NCBI GenBank assembly: GCA_937906795.1
Contig: CALCUQ010000134.1
Span: 1-6,984, forward strand
Reading direction: 5' to 3'
Origin: an uncultured Bacteroidales bacterium
GTDB taxonomy: Bacteria > Bacteroidota > Bacteroidia > Bacteroidales > UBA932
Length of the DNA: 6,984 nt
Below the pieces are notes generated by a model, which saw only the letters and a program-made list of their open reading frames with translations, made no database searches and was not told the DNA's origin. The translations under genes were made by a program, and so were the position numbers. Below, one piece after another: positions 1 to 5,505 of the stretch; positions within the stretch are counted from its first letter, which is position 1, and the number at the start of each line of letters is the position of its first letter.

Positions 1-862
1 CATAAACATCGTATGGTTTGTTAGGATCATCTGGGATAATCTCGTTAAGTGAATCCTCAAGTCTGTCAATAGGATCAGAAGTTTCTACGTAAGGTGGCTC
101 CTCAAGATTGTTTTGTGGAATATAGCTTAACAAATCTTTGATTACCTGGATACCCTCTTCCTCAGAGTCTACTGCAAAGTGAGCAACACCACTCTTAGAA
201 GCGTGAACGCTTGCACCACCTAATTGCTCTTGGTTTACATCCTCACCAGTTACTGATTTAACAACTTTAGGACCAGTTAGGAACATATAACTTGTACCTC
301 TTGTCATAATATTGAAGTCAGTTAGTGCTGGAGAATATACTGCACCACCTGCACAAGGTCCAAAAATTGCAGAAATTTGAGGAACCACACCAGATGCAAG
401 AATATTTCTTTGGAAAATCTCTGTGTAACCAGAAAGTGCATTTACACCCTCTTGAATACGAGCTCCACCTGAATCGTTAACACCAATTACAGGAGCACCC
501 ATTTTCATACCTTTGTCCATTACTTTACAGATTTTCATTGCAAGTGTCTCAGAAAGAGAACCTCCAAATACTGTAAAATCTTGTGCAAATACATATACCA
601 ATCTTCCGTCGATTGTACCTCTACCTGTTACTACACCATCACCTAGGAAAATGTTTTTCTCCATTCCAAAGTTTGTACAACGGTGAGTTACAAACATATC
701 AAACTCCTCAAAACTACCCTCGTCAAGAAGCATGTTGATTCTCTCGCGAGCTGTGTATTTGCCTTTGTCATGTTGTGCGTCAATTCTTTTTTGACCGCCA
801 CCAATGCGTGCTTTTTCACGTAGTGAAATAAGCGCTTTTACTTGTTCGAGTTGTTGGCTCAT
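1..862 (-). CDS. mmdA: Methylmalonyl-CoA decarboxylase / acyl-CoA carboxylase carboxyltransferase subunit, 3' end outside window
   Basis: Reading the minus strand from the ATG at 862 gives 287 uninterrupted codons that leave the window at position 1. Full-length relatives are about 515 residues, so slightly more than half is visible. The family carries out biotin-dependent carboxyl transfer; in the Na+-pumping methylmalonyl-CoA decarboxylase it moves CO2 from (S)-methylmalonyl-CoA to a biotin carrier, yielding propionyl-CoA. Visible marks of the crotonase-like carboxyltransferase fold are the N-terminal GGGQKRIDAQHDKGKYTARE (residues 21-40), the first oxyanion-hole loop SGGARIQEG (131-139) and the acyl-CoA-site loop GPCAGGA (168-174), followed by GPKVVKSVTGE (197-207). 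The start is 30 bp after the mce stop, so the two are probably co-transcribed. Propionyl-CoA carboxylase beta subunits are very similar. The decarboxylase call rests on the mce neighbour and on Bacteroidota physiology, and a biotin carrier or mmdB gene just off the left edge would settle it. Confidence 0.88.
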   Translation of the reverse strand, partial: MSQQLEQVKALISLREKARIGGGQKRIDAQHDKGKYTARERINMLLDEGSFEEFDMFVTHRCTNFGMEKNIFLGDGVVTGRGTIDGRLVYVFAQDFTVFGGSLSETLAMKICKVMDKGMKMGAPVIGVNDSGGARIQEGVNALSGYTEIFQRNILASGVVPQISAIFGPCAGGAVYSPALTDFNIMTRGTSYMFLTGPKVVKSVTGEDVNQEQLGGASVHASKSGVAHFAVDSEEEGIQVIKDLLSYIPQNNLEEPPYVETSDPIDRLEDSLNEIIPDDPNKPYDVY

Positions 863-892
863 TATAATGTAAGTTTAAATTAATTAGAATTT

Positions 893-1303
893 CTATTTGT
901 TAGGATCCTCGCAAAGTTCAGTTAGAACTCCTAGGGTTGATTTTGGATGTAGGAAGGCAATGTTCAAACCCTCTGCACCTTTTCTTGGAGCTTTGTCAAT
1001 TAGTTGAACACCTTTCTCTGATAGTTCATCTAAGCAAGCTTGTACACCATTGGTTGCAAAAGCAATGTGGTGAATACCCTCACCTTTTTTCTCAATGAAT
1101 TTTGCAATTGTTCCCTCTGGATCTGTACTCTCAAGAAGCTCAATTTTAGTTTGACCAATCTTAAAGAATGCAGTTTTAACTTTTTGATCTTTAACTTCCT
1201 CAATAGAGTAGCATTTTAGACCAAGTTTTTCCTCGTAATAAGGAATTGCTGTCTCCAATGATTTAACAGCTATTCCAAGATGCTCAATATGTGTAAGTTC
1301 CAT
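893..1303 (-). CDS. mce: Methylmalonyl-CoA epimerase
   Basis: This 136-residue protein matches the usual length of methylmalonyl-CoA epimerases, which interconvert the (R) and (S) forms of methylmalonyl-CoA. The mutase makes (R) and the decarboxylase uses (S), so the enzyme links the two steps of succinate-to-propionate conversion. The sequence is a vicinal-oxygen-chelate (glyoxalase-like) protein with two repeated modules: HIEHLGIAVKSLETAIPYYE near the N-terminus and GIHHIAFATNGVQACLDEL at 77-94. Likely metal ligands are H8, E55 (in KIELLES), H79 and E129 (in LTELCE), placed by comparison with known epimerases. The C-terminal module carries the conserved LIDKAPRKGAEGLNIAFLHP. The ATG at 1303 puts the first ligand at residue 8, as expected. 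mmdA follows after 30 bp and no terminator lies between them. Cytoplasmic. Other VOC proteins are possible in principle, but the neighbour makes this call firm. Confidence 0.95.
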   Translation of the reverse strand: MELTHIEHLGIAVKSLETAIPYYEEKLGLKCYSIEEVKDQKVKTAFFKIGQTKIELLESTDPEGTIAKFIEKKGEGIHHIAFATNGVQACLDELSEKGVQLIDKAPRKGAEGLNIAFLHPKSTLGVLTELCEDPNK

Positions 1304-1334
1304 ATTAAAAATATTTTAATGTGTTATAATGATA

Positions 1335-1355
1335 CAAATTTATCAAGCAAAGTTA
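1335..1355 (-). promoter_or_regulatory. Candidate -7 boxes of an mce-mmdA promoter
   Basis: In the 122-bp gap upstream of mce, read on the minus strand, two matches to the Bacteroidota -7 consensus TAnnTTTG stand in a row: TAACTTTG (1348-1355) and TAAATTTG (1335-1342). A start site just below 1335 would leave a leader of roughly 25-30 nt before the mce ATG. No TTTG -33 box is seen at a suitable distance from either, so the choice between them is open. The position directly after the terminator of the upstream operon supports a separate promoter for mce-mmdA. Confidence 0.4.
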
Positions 1356-1364
1356 AAAATTTAT

Positions 1365-1406
1365 TGTAAAATAAAAAAGGTTGATTCTTAAAAGAACCAA
1401 CCTTTT
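1365..1406 (-). terminator. Rho-independent terminator of the TPR-yebC operon
   Basis: A 14-bp inverted repeat (arms 1375-1388 and 1393-1406, loop of 4) begins 19 bp after the yebC stop codon. Read on the minus strand, the arms AAAAGGTTGGTTCT and AGAATCAACCTTTT pair throughout, with one G.U wobble, and run into a U-rich tract (CCTTTTTTATTTT, down to about 1365). Read on the plus strand, the same position is an A/C mismatch. The structure is therefore best formed in minus-strand RNA, which fits the direction of yebC. Confidence 0.85.
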
Positions 1407-1425
1407 GTCAATTTTATTTGTGAAA

Positions 1426-2154
1426 TTATTCAGACATATCCATTATATGGTAAACGTTCTGAACATCATCATCTTCTTCAAGTTTTGAAATCAGTTTTTC
1501 AACCTCAGCTTTTTGCTCAGGATTAAGTTTTTTAAGTTCGCTGGTAGGGATTCTTTCAAACTGACCAGATTTGATTTCAAATTTGTTTTCCTCCAAATAT
1601 TTTTGAATTTCTCCAAATGACTCAAATGCACCATAAATCATGATTACATTTTCCTCTTCGTCCATAAAAATCTCATCAACACCATAGTCAATTAGTTCCA
1701 ACTCAAGTTCTTCTAGATCCAATCCCTCTTTGCCGGTAACTTTAAACACACATTTGCGCTCAAACATAAAATCCACACTGCCAGATGTACCCAAAGAACC
1801 ACCACATTTGTTGAAATAGCTTCTTACATTGGCAACAGTTCTCATATTGTTGTCTGTAGCTGTCTCAACAAGGAATGCAATACCATGAGGGCCATAACCT
1901 TCGTATACAATTTCTTTATAGTCTGCTGTATCTTTCTCAACTGCTCTCTTGATTGCTCTATCGATATTATCTTTAGGCATGTTCTCACTTTTGGCAGTTT
2001 GGATAAGAGTACGTAGTCTGGGATTTGTATCAGGATCCGGACCACCGGCTTTAGCTGCAATTGTTATCTCTTTTCCCAATCTGGTAAAAACGCGGGCCAT
2101 ATTGCCCCAACGTTTCATTTTTCTTTCTTTTCTAAACTCAAATGCTCTTCCCAT
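1426..2154 (-). CDS. yebC: YebC/PmpR (TACO1) family protein
   Basis: This 242-residue protein is full length for the YebC family (about 240-250). The family was long annotated as transcriptional regulators. More recent work on YebC and mitochondrial TACO1 describes ribosome-associated factors that relieve stalling at proline-rich stretches. Family hallmarks are MGRAFEFRKERKMKRWGNMA at the N-terminus, AAKAGGPDPDTNPRLRTLIQ (33-52), NMPKDNIDRAI (58-68), YEGYGPHGIA (84-93), the NNMRTVANVR segment (102-111), KCGGSLGTSGSV (116-127) and the closing DDDVQNVYHIM (228-238). The MGRAFEFRK start is, from memory, the form used by Bacteroidota members in place of the MAGHSKW seen in E. coli, so the ATG at 2154 is preferred over internal Met13 or Met19. 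It starts 5 bp after the TPR gene stop, and a terminator follows. Expected to be cytoplasmic. Family identity is secure; a specific regulatory or translational role here is inferred. Confidence 0.95.
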   Translation of the reverse strand: MGRAFEFRKERKMKRWGNMARVFTRLGKEITIAAKAGGPDPDTNPRLRTLIQTAKSENMPKDNIDRAIKRAVEKDTADYKEIVYEGYGPHGIAFLVETATDNNMRTVANVRSYFNKCGGSLGTSGSVDFMFERKCVFKVTGKEGLDLEELELELIDYGVDEIFMDEEENVIMIYGAFESFGEIQKYLEENKFEIKSGQFERIPTSELKKLNPEQKAEVEKLISKLEEDDDVQNVYHIMDMSE

Positions 2155-2159
2155 AACAA

Positions 2160-2834
2160 TTATTTTGTAGGTTGAATACGAGTAATATATTTGTCAATCT
2201 CGTAACCCTCATTTGATTGAGGATATTTGTCTTTAATCTCTTGGTACATCTTCAATGCCTCTGCATTGTTACCTTGCTCCTGGTACATGATACCAGCTTT
2301 TAGAAGGTATGTGGCTGCAAAAATGTTGTCGGCAGAAGAAGCTGCTTTTTTGTAGTAGCTGATTGCTGTGTTAAAATCATTCAAACCTGCGTATGCATCA
2401 CCAATACATGCGATTGATCTTGCAAGAATAATTTCATCCTCACCGTTATATTTCTTTAAGTTGTCAATAGCCTCCTGGAATTTACCAAGTTGAAGGTTAC
2501 ATACACCTGCGTAGAAATATACAGCCTCGCCAGATTTTGTACCATACTCAGAGATAATGTCTGCAAAACCAAGTGCATTGCCGTCGCCATTCAAAGCTTT
2601 TTCAAACTCTCCGTTTCTGAAATATTGCTCAGCTGTGAAAGTTTGTCCCATTGCCTCTTGTTGTGCTGGAAGAGTAACAAAATTATGGTAGGAGTATATT
2701 GCTGCCGCAACTACAAGAATAGCTACAACGCCATAAATCATAACATTTTTGTACTTTTCTAAAAATTTCTCTGTTTTTGATAAGGCCTCACTTACATTTA
2801 TTTGAGGTTCTTGAACGTTTTTGTTAGTTGACAT
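2160..2834 (-). CDS. Membrane-anchored tetratricopeptide repeat protein (YfgM-like architecture)
   Basis: This 224-residue protein begins with a charged, probably cytoplasmic segment of about 30 residues. One hydrophobic helix follows (about 31-47, MIYGVVAILVVAAAIYS), with Lys-rich flanking sequence on its N-terminal side. The rest is a helical repeat domain. There is no cleavable signal peptide, so a single-pass protein with its C-terminus in the periplasm is predicted. At least three TPR-like units are visible: about 103-131 (with FYAGVCNLQLGKFQEAIDNL), 138-165 (IACIGDAYAGLNDFNTAISY) and 173-205 (LLKAGIMYQEQGNNAEALKM). TPR domains bind other proteins. The short N-tail, single helix and periplasmic TPR layout resembles E. 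coli YfgM, an ancillary SecYEG/PpiD partner, but I see the similarity only in architecture. It is the first gene of a probable operon with yebC and is divergent from recF. The ATG at 2834 lies about 30 bp after a good promoter -7 box. Confidence 0.85.
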   Translation of the reverse strand: MSTNKNVQEPQINVSEALSKTEKFLEKYKNVMIYGVVAILVVAAAIYSYHNFVTLPAQQEAMGQTFTAEQYFRNGEFEKALNGDGNALGFADIISEYGTKSGEAVYFYAGVCNLQLGKFQEAIDNLKKYNGEDEIILARSIACIGDAYAGLNDFNTAISYYKKAASSADNIFAATYLLKAGIMYQEQGNNAEALKMYQEIKDKYPQSNEGYEIDKYITRIQPTK

Positions 2835-2863
2835 TATAATTATTGTTTTTTTTATGCAGGCTG

Positions 2864-2893
2864 CAAATTTACAATATTTTGGCAGATTACAAA
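2864..2893 (-). promoter_or_regulatory. Promoter of the TPR-yebC operon
   Basis: Read on the minus strand, a TTTG -33 box (2890-2893), an 18-nt spacer and a perfect TAnnTTTG -7 box (TAAATTTG, 2864-2871) lie upstream of the TPR gene. This matches the established Bacteroidota sigma-ABfr promoter form. Transcription would start near 2857, leaving a leader of roughly 20-25 nt before the ATG at 2834. Confidence 0.6.
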
Positions 2894-2915
2894 CTATATT
2901 TCCTAATTTATTTAA

Positions 2916-2923
2916 TATATTTG
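2916..2923 (+). promoter_or_regulatory. Candidate -7 box of the recF operon promoter
   Basis: TATATTTG at 2916-2923 fits the Bacteroidota -7 consensus TAnnTTTG and sits 18 bp before the preferred recF ATG at 2942. A start site near 2929 would give a leader of only about 12 nt. No TTTG -33 element is seen at the usual spacing; the nearest, at 2878-2881, is too far away. If this box is used, the upstream ATG at 2843 cannot be the recF start, because it would lie outside the transcript. Confidence 0.45.
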
Positions 2924-2941
2924 CATGTATATAATTCTATT

Positions 2942-4039
2942 ATGTATCTCAAGAAAATTCAATTATCAAATTTTAAAAATATAATCTCTGCCCAATTGGA
3001 TTTTTCCAAAAAATTCAATTGTATTTCGGGAAACAATGGAGAGGGGAAGACCAATTTGCTGGATGCAATTTATTATTTGTCCATGACAAAGAGTTATTTC
3101 TCTTCAACCGACGCATATACATTCACTTTTGGAGAAGATTCCTCTTTTGTTTGCGGTACTTATTCTCTCGACGACCTTACAGAGGATACGGTAAGAGTTG
3201 CAATAAAAAAAGAGGGTGACAAAAGTGTTAAGAGAAATGGAAAAACATATAAGAGAGTATCTGAGCATATAGGTCTTTATCCTATTGTAATGGTTTCACC
3301 CTCTGATACTTCTTTAGTTATTGGCTCAGCCGACGACCGTAGAAAATTCCTTAATGCAATTTTATCTCAGACAGATAAGGAATATCTTAAGGAAATCCAA
3401 TCATACAATCAGTTGCTTTCACAGAGAAACAAGCTCCTTAAAATGCCTGGAGTCTCTTTTGATTTGCTGGAAACTATAGATGAGAGGATGTCACAATATG
3501 CACAATGTGTATATGCAAAGAGGAAAAAATTATGTGAGCAACTGCAAAATAGCGTAAAAGAGTTCTACTGTGAACTAAGTGGATCTAAAGAAGAGATTGA
3601 AATATCCTATATATCAGATTTGCAGAATGATAACTTGTTGAATATTTTGTCGGGGAGTAGGGAAAGGGATGTTTTTTTAAGATATACTTCCAAAGGCGTT
3701 CATAAAGATGATATTGAGTTTGTTATGAACGGAATGCCTCTTAAGAAGACTGGGTCTCAAGGGCAGCAGAAAAGTTTTCTTGTGGCTCTAAAACTTGCAC
3801 AGTTTGCTATTATGCAGTCTTTGTATGGACTCACTCCAATACTGCTGCTTGATGATGTTTTTGACAAGCTTGATATGCAGAGAGTTGAATATCTGCTGAG
3901 CCTGGTTTCAAGTGATAAGTTTGGGCAAATTTTTATCTCCGACAGCAATAAGGTTAGAATGGAGTCTATTGTTGAAAGATTTACTACAGAGTGCAATGCC
4001 TTTTCTTCCGTTCGGGTAGCAACCTCGATCCCGAAATAG
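2942..4039 (+). CDS. recF: DNA replication and repair protein RecF
   Basis: RecF is an ABC-type SMC-like ATPase that works with RecO and RecR to load RecA at single-strand gaps. From the ATG at 2942 the protein is 365 residues, the normal RecF length, and opens with the family signature MYLKKIQLSNFKN. Walker A is GNNGEGKT (30-37). The region around DDRRKFLNAILSQ (131-143) and the central coiled arm (about 145-205) are typical of RecF. Further on come the SKGVHKDDIEF segment (250-260), the ABC signature GSQGQQKSF (271-279), Walker B plus D-loop LLLDDVFDKLD (301-311) and the IFISDSN strand (330-336). The reading frame is open upstream to an ATG at 2843, but the extra 33 residues are hydrophobic, lie across the promoter and are absent from the family, so that start is rejected. 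The DUF721/DciA-like gene follows after 47 bp. No dnaA or dnaN is adjacent in this window. Confidence 0.96.
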   Translation: MYLKKIQLSNFKNIISAQLDFSKKFNCISGNNGEGKTNLLDAIYYLSMTKSYFSSTDAYTFTFGEDSSFVCGTYSLDDLTEDTVRVAIKKEGDKSVKRNGKTYKRVSEHIGLYPIVMVSPSDTSLVIGSADDRRKFLNAILSQTDKEYLKEIQSYNQLLSQRNKLLKMPGVSFDLLETIDERMSQYAQCVYAKRKKLCEQLQNSVKEFYCELSGSKEEIEISYISDLQNDNLLNILSGSRERDVFLRYTSKGVHKDDIEFVMNGMPLKKTGSQGQQKSFLVALKLAQFAIMQSLYGLTPILLLDDVFDKLDMQRVEYLLSLVSSDKFGQIFISDSNKVRMESIVERFTTECNAFSSVRVATSIPK

Positions 4040-4086
4040 CTTTTCTGTTGAAAAAGGGGTTTATTCTATTCTCTAATCAAGTGTAA

Positions 4087-4377
4087 ATGAAAAGGAGTAA
4101 TACAAAGCTTATCTCTCAAATAATTGAGGACTATATTAAGGATGAGGGTATTGCAGATGGCCTTAACAGGGTAAGGATATTCAATGCCTGGGACCTGGTT
4201 GTGGGGAGAAATGGTGCGGCTGCTACTCTTAATAAGTTTTATAAGGACAAGACTCTTTTTTGTACTGTAAATTCATCCATTATTAGGACACAATTGTACT
4301 ATAAGCGGGAGGATATTATTTTTCAGATGAATAAAATCCTCAATGACAGGCTTATAGAAAAATTAGTTATACGTTAA
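4087..4377 (+). CDS. DUF721 domain protein, DciA-like candidate helicase loader
   Basis: This 96-residue protein fits the short DUF721 proteins found next to recF in Bacteroidota. The larger DUF721 family includes DciA, which assists loading of the replicative helicase DnaB in bacteria lacking DnaC/DnaI. Visible features are an N-terminal amphipathic helix (about 6-19), the conserved core around FNAWDLVVGRNGAAAT (32-47) with the family Trp (W35) and Gly (G40), the strand TLFCTVNSS (56-64), and a helix with IRTQLYYKREDIIFQMN (66-82), which corresponds to the typical eL...l...lN ending. It has no C-terminal extension beyond the domain, unlike many DciA proteins. The gene lies 47 bp after recF and 12 bp before pdxB, all on one strand. 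Family membership is well supported. The helicase-loading role is inferred from DciA and the recF neighbourhood. Confidence 0.85.
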   Translation: MKRSNTKLISQIIEDYIKDEGIADGLNRVRIFNAWDLVVGRNGAAATLNKFYKDKTLFCTVNSSIIRTQLYYKREDIIFQMNKILNDRLIEKLVIR

Positions 4378-4389
4378 CTTCTTTTTTGT

Positions 4390-5505
4390 ATGGTTAAAAT
4401 AATAATAGATAAAGATATACCTTTTATTAATGGCGTTTTTGAACCTTATGCACAAGTGTTGTACGCTAAAGGGGCAGAAATGGATTCCAATATGGTTGCT
4501 GATGCAGATGCACTTATAATTAGAACAAGAACAAAATGTAATGAATATCTTCTAAAGGATTCTTCTGTAAAATTAATTGCAACTGCTACTATTGGAATGG
4601 ACCATATAGATTTGGATTATTGTTCTAATGCTGGTATTATGGTTGTAAATTCAGCCGGATGTAACGCTGCGGCTGTTATGCAATATGTTTTTACCGCTTT
4701 ATATGCTCTTGCAAATAAAAAGGGAATTTCTCTTCCTTGTTTTGGGAAAACTGCAGATAAGAGTGTTATGGGAGTTATTGGCGTTGGAAATGTTGGGAGC
4801 AAAGTTGCCGCGTTGGGTGAGTTTCTTGGCTTTGAAGTTTTAAGATGTGATCCTCTAAAAGAAAAAGAACAAACAATAGCATTTAATAAAGGTGAGATTC
4901 CATTAAAGGATTTTAAGGATTTTTATTCATTGGAATATGTACTTGAAAATTCAGATGTAGTTTCAATGCATACCTGGCTTGACAAGAATACCTTTTCAAT
5001 GGCTGATGTGAATTTTTTCAAATCTATGAAACAAGGGGCAATTTTTATAAATGCATCTCGTGGTGAAGTTGTTGATGAGAATGCTCTCTTGGAATATCTG
5101 AACAAATTTGAAGGTGTTATTCTTGATGTATGGAACAATGAGCCTGATATAAATCTTACTCTATTAGAGAATGTTGATATTGCAACTCCTCATATAGCTG
5201 GGTATTCTTTAGAGGGTAAAATTAATGGTACCGTTAAAGCGGTGCAGCAGGTTGCCGGTTTCTTTAATATGGAAACATTAATGGATTTTAGCGTTATCCC
5301 GCAAGAGCCTTACAATAATTTTATTCAGTTGGATGATAAGAATATCTGTGAGATTGCTACAACTCTTGAGAATATTTTCCCTATCTTTGAAGAGGATTTT
5401 AAATTAAAAGAAAATCCAACCAATTTTGAACAATTGAGAAGTAATTATAAATACAGGAGAGAATTTTATGTTAACCCAAGAACAAAAACAACAAATTTTA
5501 AGTAG
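4390..5505 (+). CDS. pdxB: Erythronate-4-phosphate dehydrogenase
   Basis: PdxB oxidises 4-phospho-D-erythronate to 2-oxo-3-hydroxy-4-phosphobutanoate, the second step of the DXP-dependent route to pyridoxal 5'-phosphate. This 371-residue cytoplasmic protein has the D-isomer-specific 2-hydroxyacid dehydrogenase layout. It begins with IIIDKDIPFINGVFEPYA, and continues with IATATIGMDHIDLDYC (63-78) and AGCNAAAVMQYVF (89-101). The Rossmann loop is GVIGVGNVGS (128-137). The catalytic triad is R224 (NASRGEVVDE), E251 (VWNNEPDI) and H268 (TPHIAGYS). The region after about 290 is the PdxB-specific dimerisation domain, which separates it from SerA-type enzymes. The conserved RREF near the end (357-360 in YRREFYVN) is followed by about 11 residues, YVNPRTKTTNFK, whose codons overlap the start of the DUF4301 gene by 38 bp. 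The gene begins 12 bp after the DUF721 gene. Confidence 0.93.
   Translation: MVKIIIDKDIPFINGVFEPYAQVLYAKGAEMDSNMVADADALIIRTRTKCNEYLLKDSSVKLIATATIGMDHIDLDYCSNAGIMVVNSAGCNAAAVMQYVFTALYALANKKGISLPCFGKTADKSVMGVIGVGNVGSKVAALGEFLGFEVLRCDPLKEKEQTIAFNKGEIPLKDFKDFYSLEYVLENSDVVSMHTWLDKNTFSMADVNFFKSMKQGAIFINASRGEVVDENALLEYLNKFEGVILDVWNNEPDINLTLLENVDIATPHIAGYSLEGKINGTVKAVQQVAGFFNMETLMDFSVIPQEPYNNFIQLDDKNICEIATTLENIFPIFEEDFKLKENPTNFEQLRSNYKYRREFYVNPRTKTTNFK
5455..5461 (+). promoter_or_regulatory. Shine-Dalgarno site for DUF4301, inside pdxB
   Basis: AGGAGAG lies 6 nt before the ATG at 5468, a near-ideal Shine-Dalgarno placement. Such sites are rare in Bacteroidota, and I see no comparable one before the other genes here. 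In the pdxB frame the same bases supply the AGG-AGA codons for the conserved Arg-Arg of the C-terminal RREF. The match may therefore be partly fixed by protein coding, but it supports 5468 as the DUF4301 start. Confidence 0.55.

Noticed and set aside
2490..2762. Open frame of 90 codons on the plus strand opposite the TPR gene
   Set aside because: It is Cys-rich with no family resemblance and lies wholly opposite a supported coding region.
2843..2941. Upstream in-frame ATG giving recF a 33-residue N-terminal extension
   Set aside because: The extension is hydrophobic and AT-rich, covers both promoter boxes and precedes the canonical RecF start MYLKKIQL; the 365-residue form has the normal family length.
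3757..3996. Open frame of 79 codons on the minus strand opposite the RecF signature and Walker B region
   Set aside because: A Ser/Leu-rich antisense translation of conserved RecF codons; no start context or promoter is evident.
4040..4086. Possible promoter or terminator between recF and the DUF721 gene
   Set aside because: I find no inverted repeat of useful length and no TAnnTTTG box in these 47 bp, so co-transcription is the simpler reading.
5470..5505. Frameshift or sequencing error at the pdxB end as the cause of the overlap
   Set aside because: PdxB motifs continue in frame through RREF and DUF4301 is intact from its first residues; an extended tail explains the overlap without an error, although a single-base error in the last 40 bp cannot be fully excluded.
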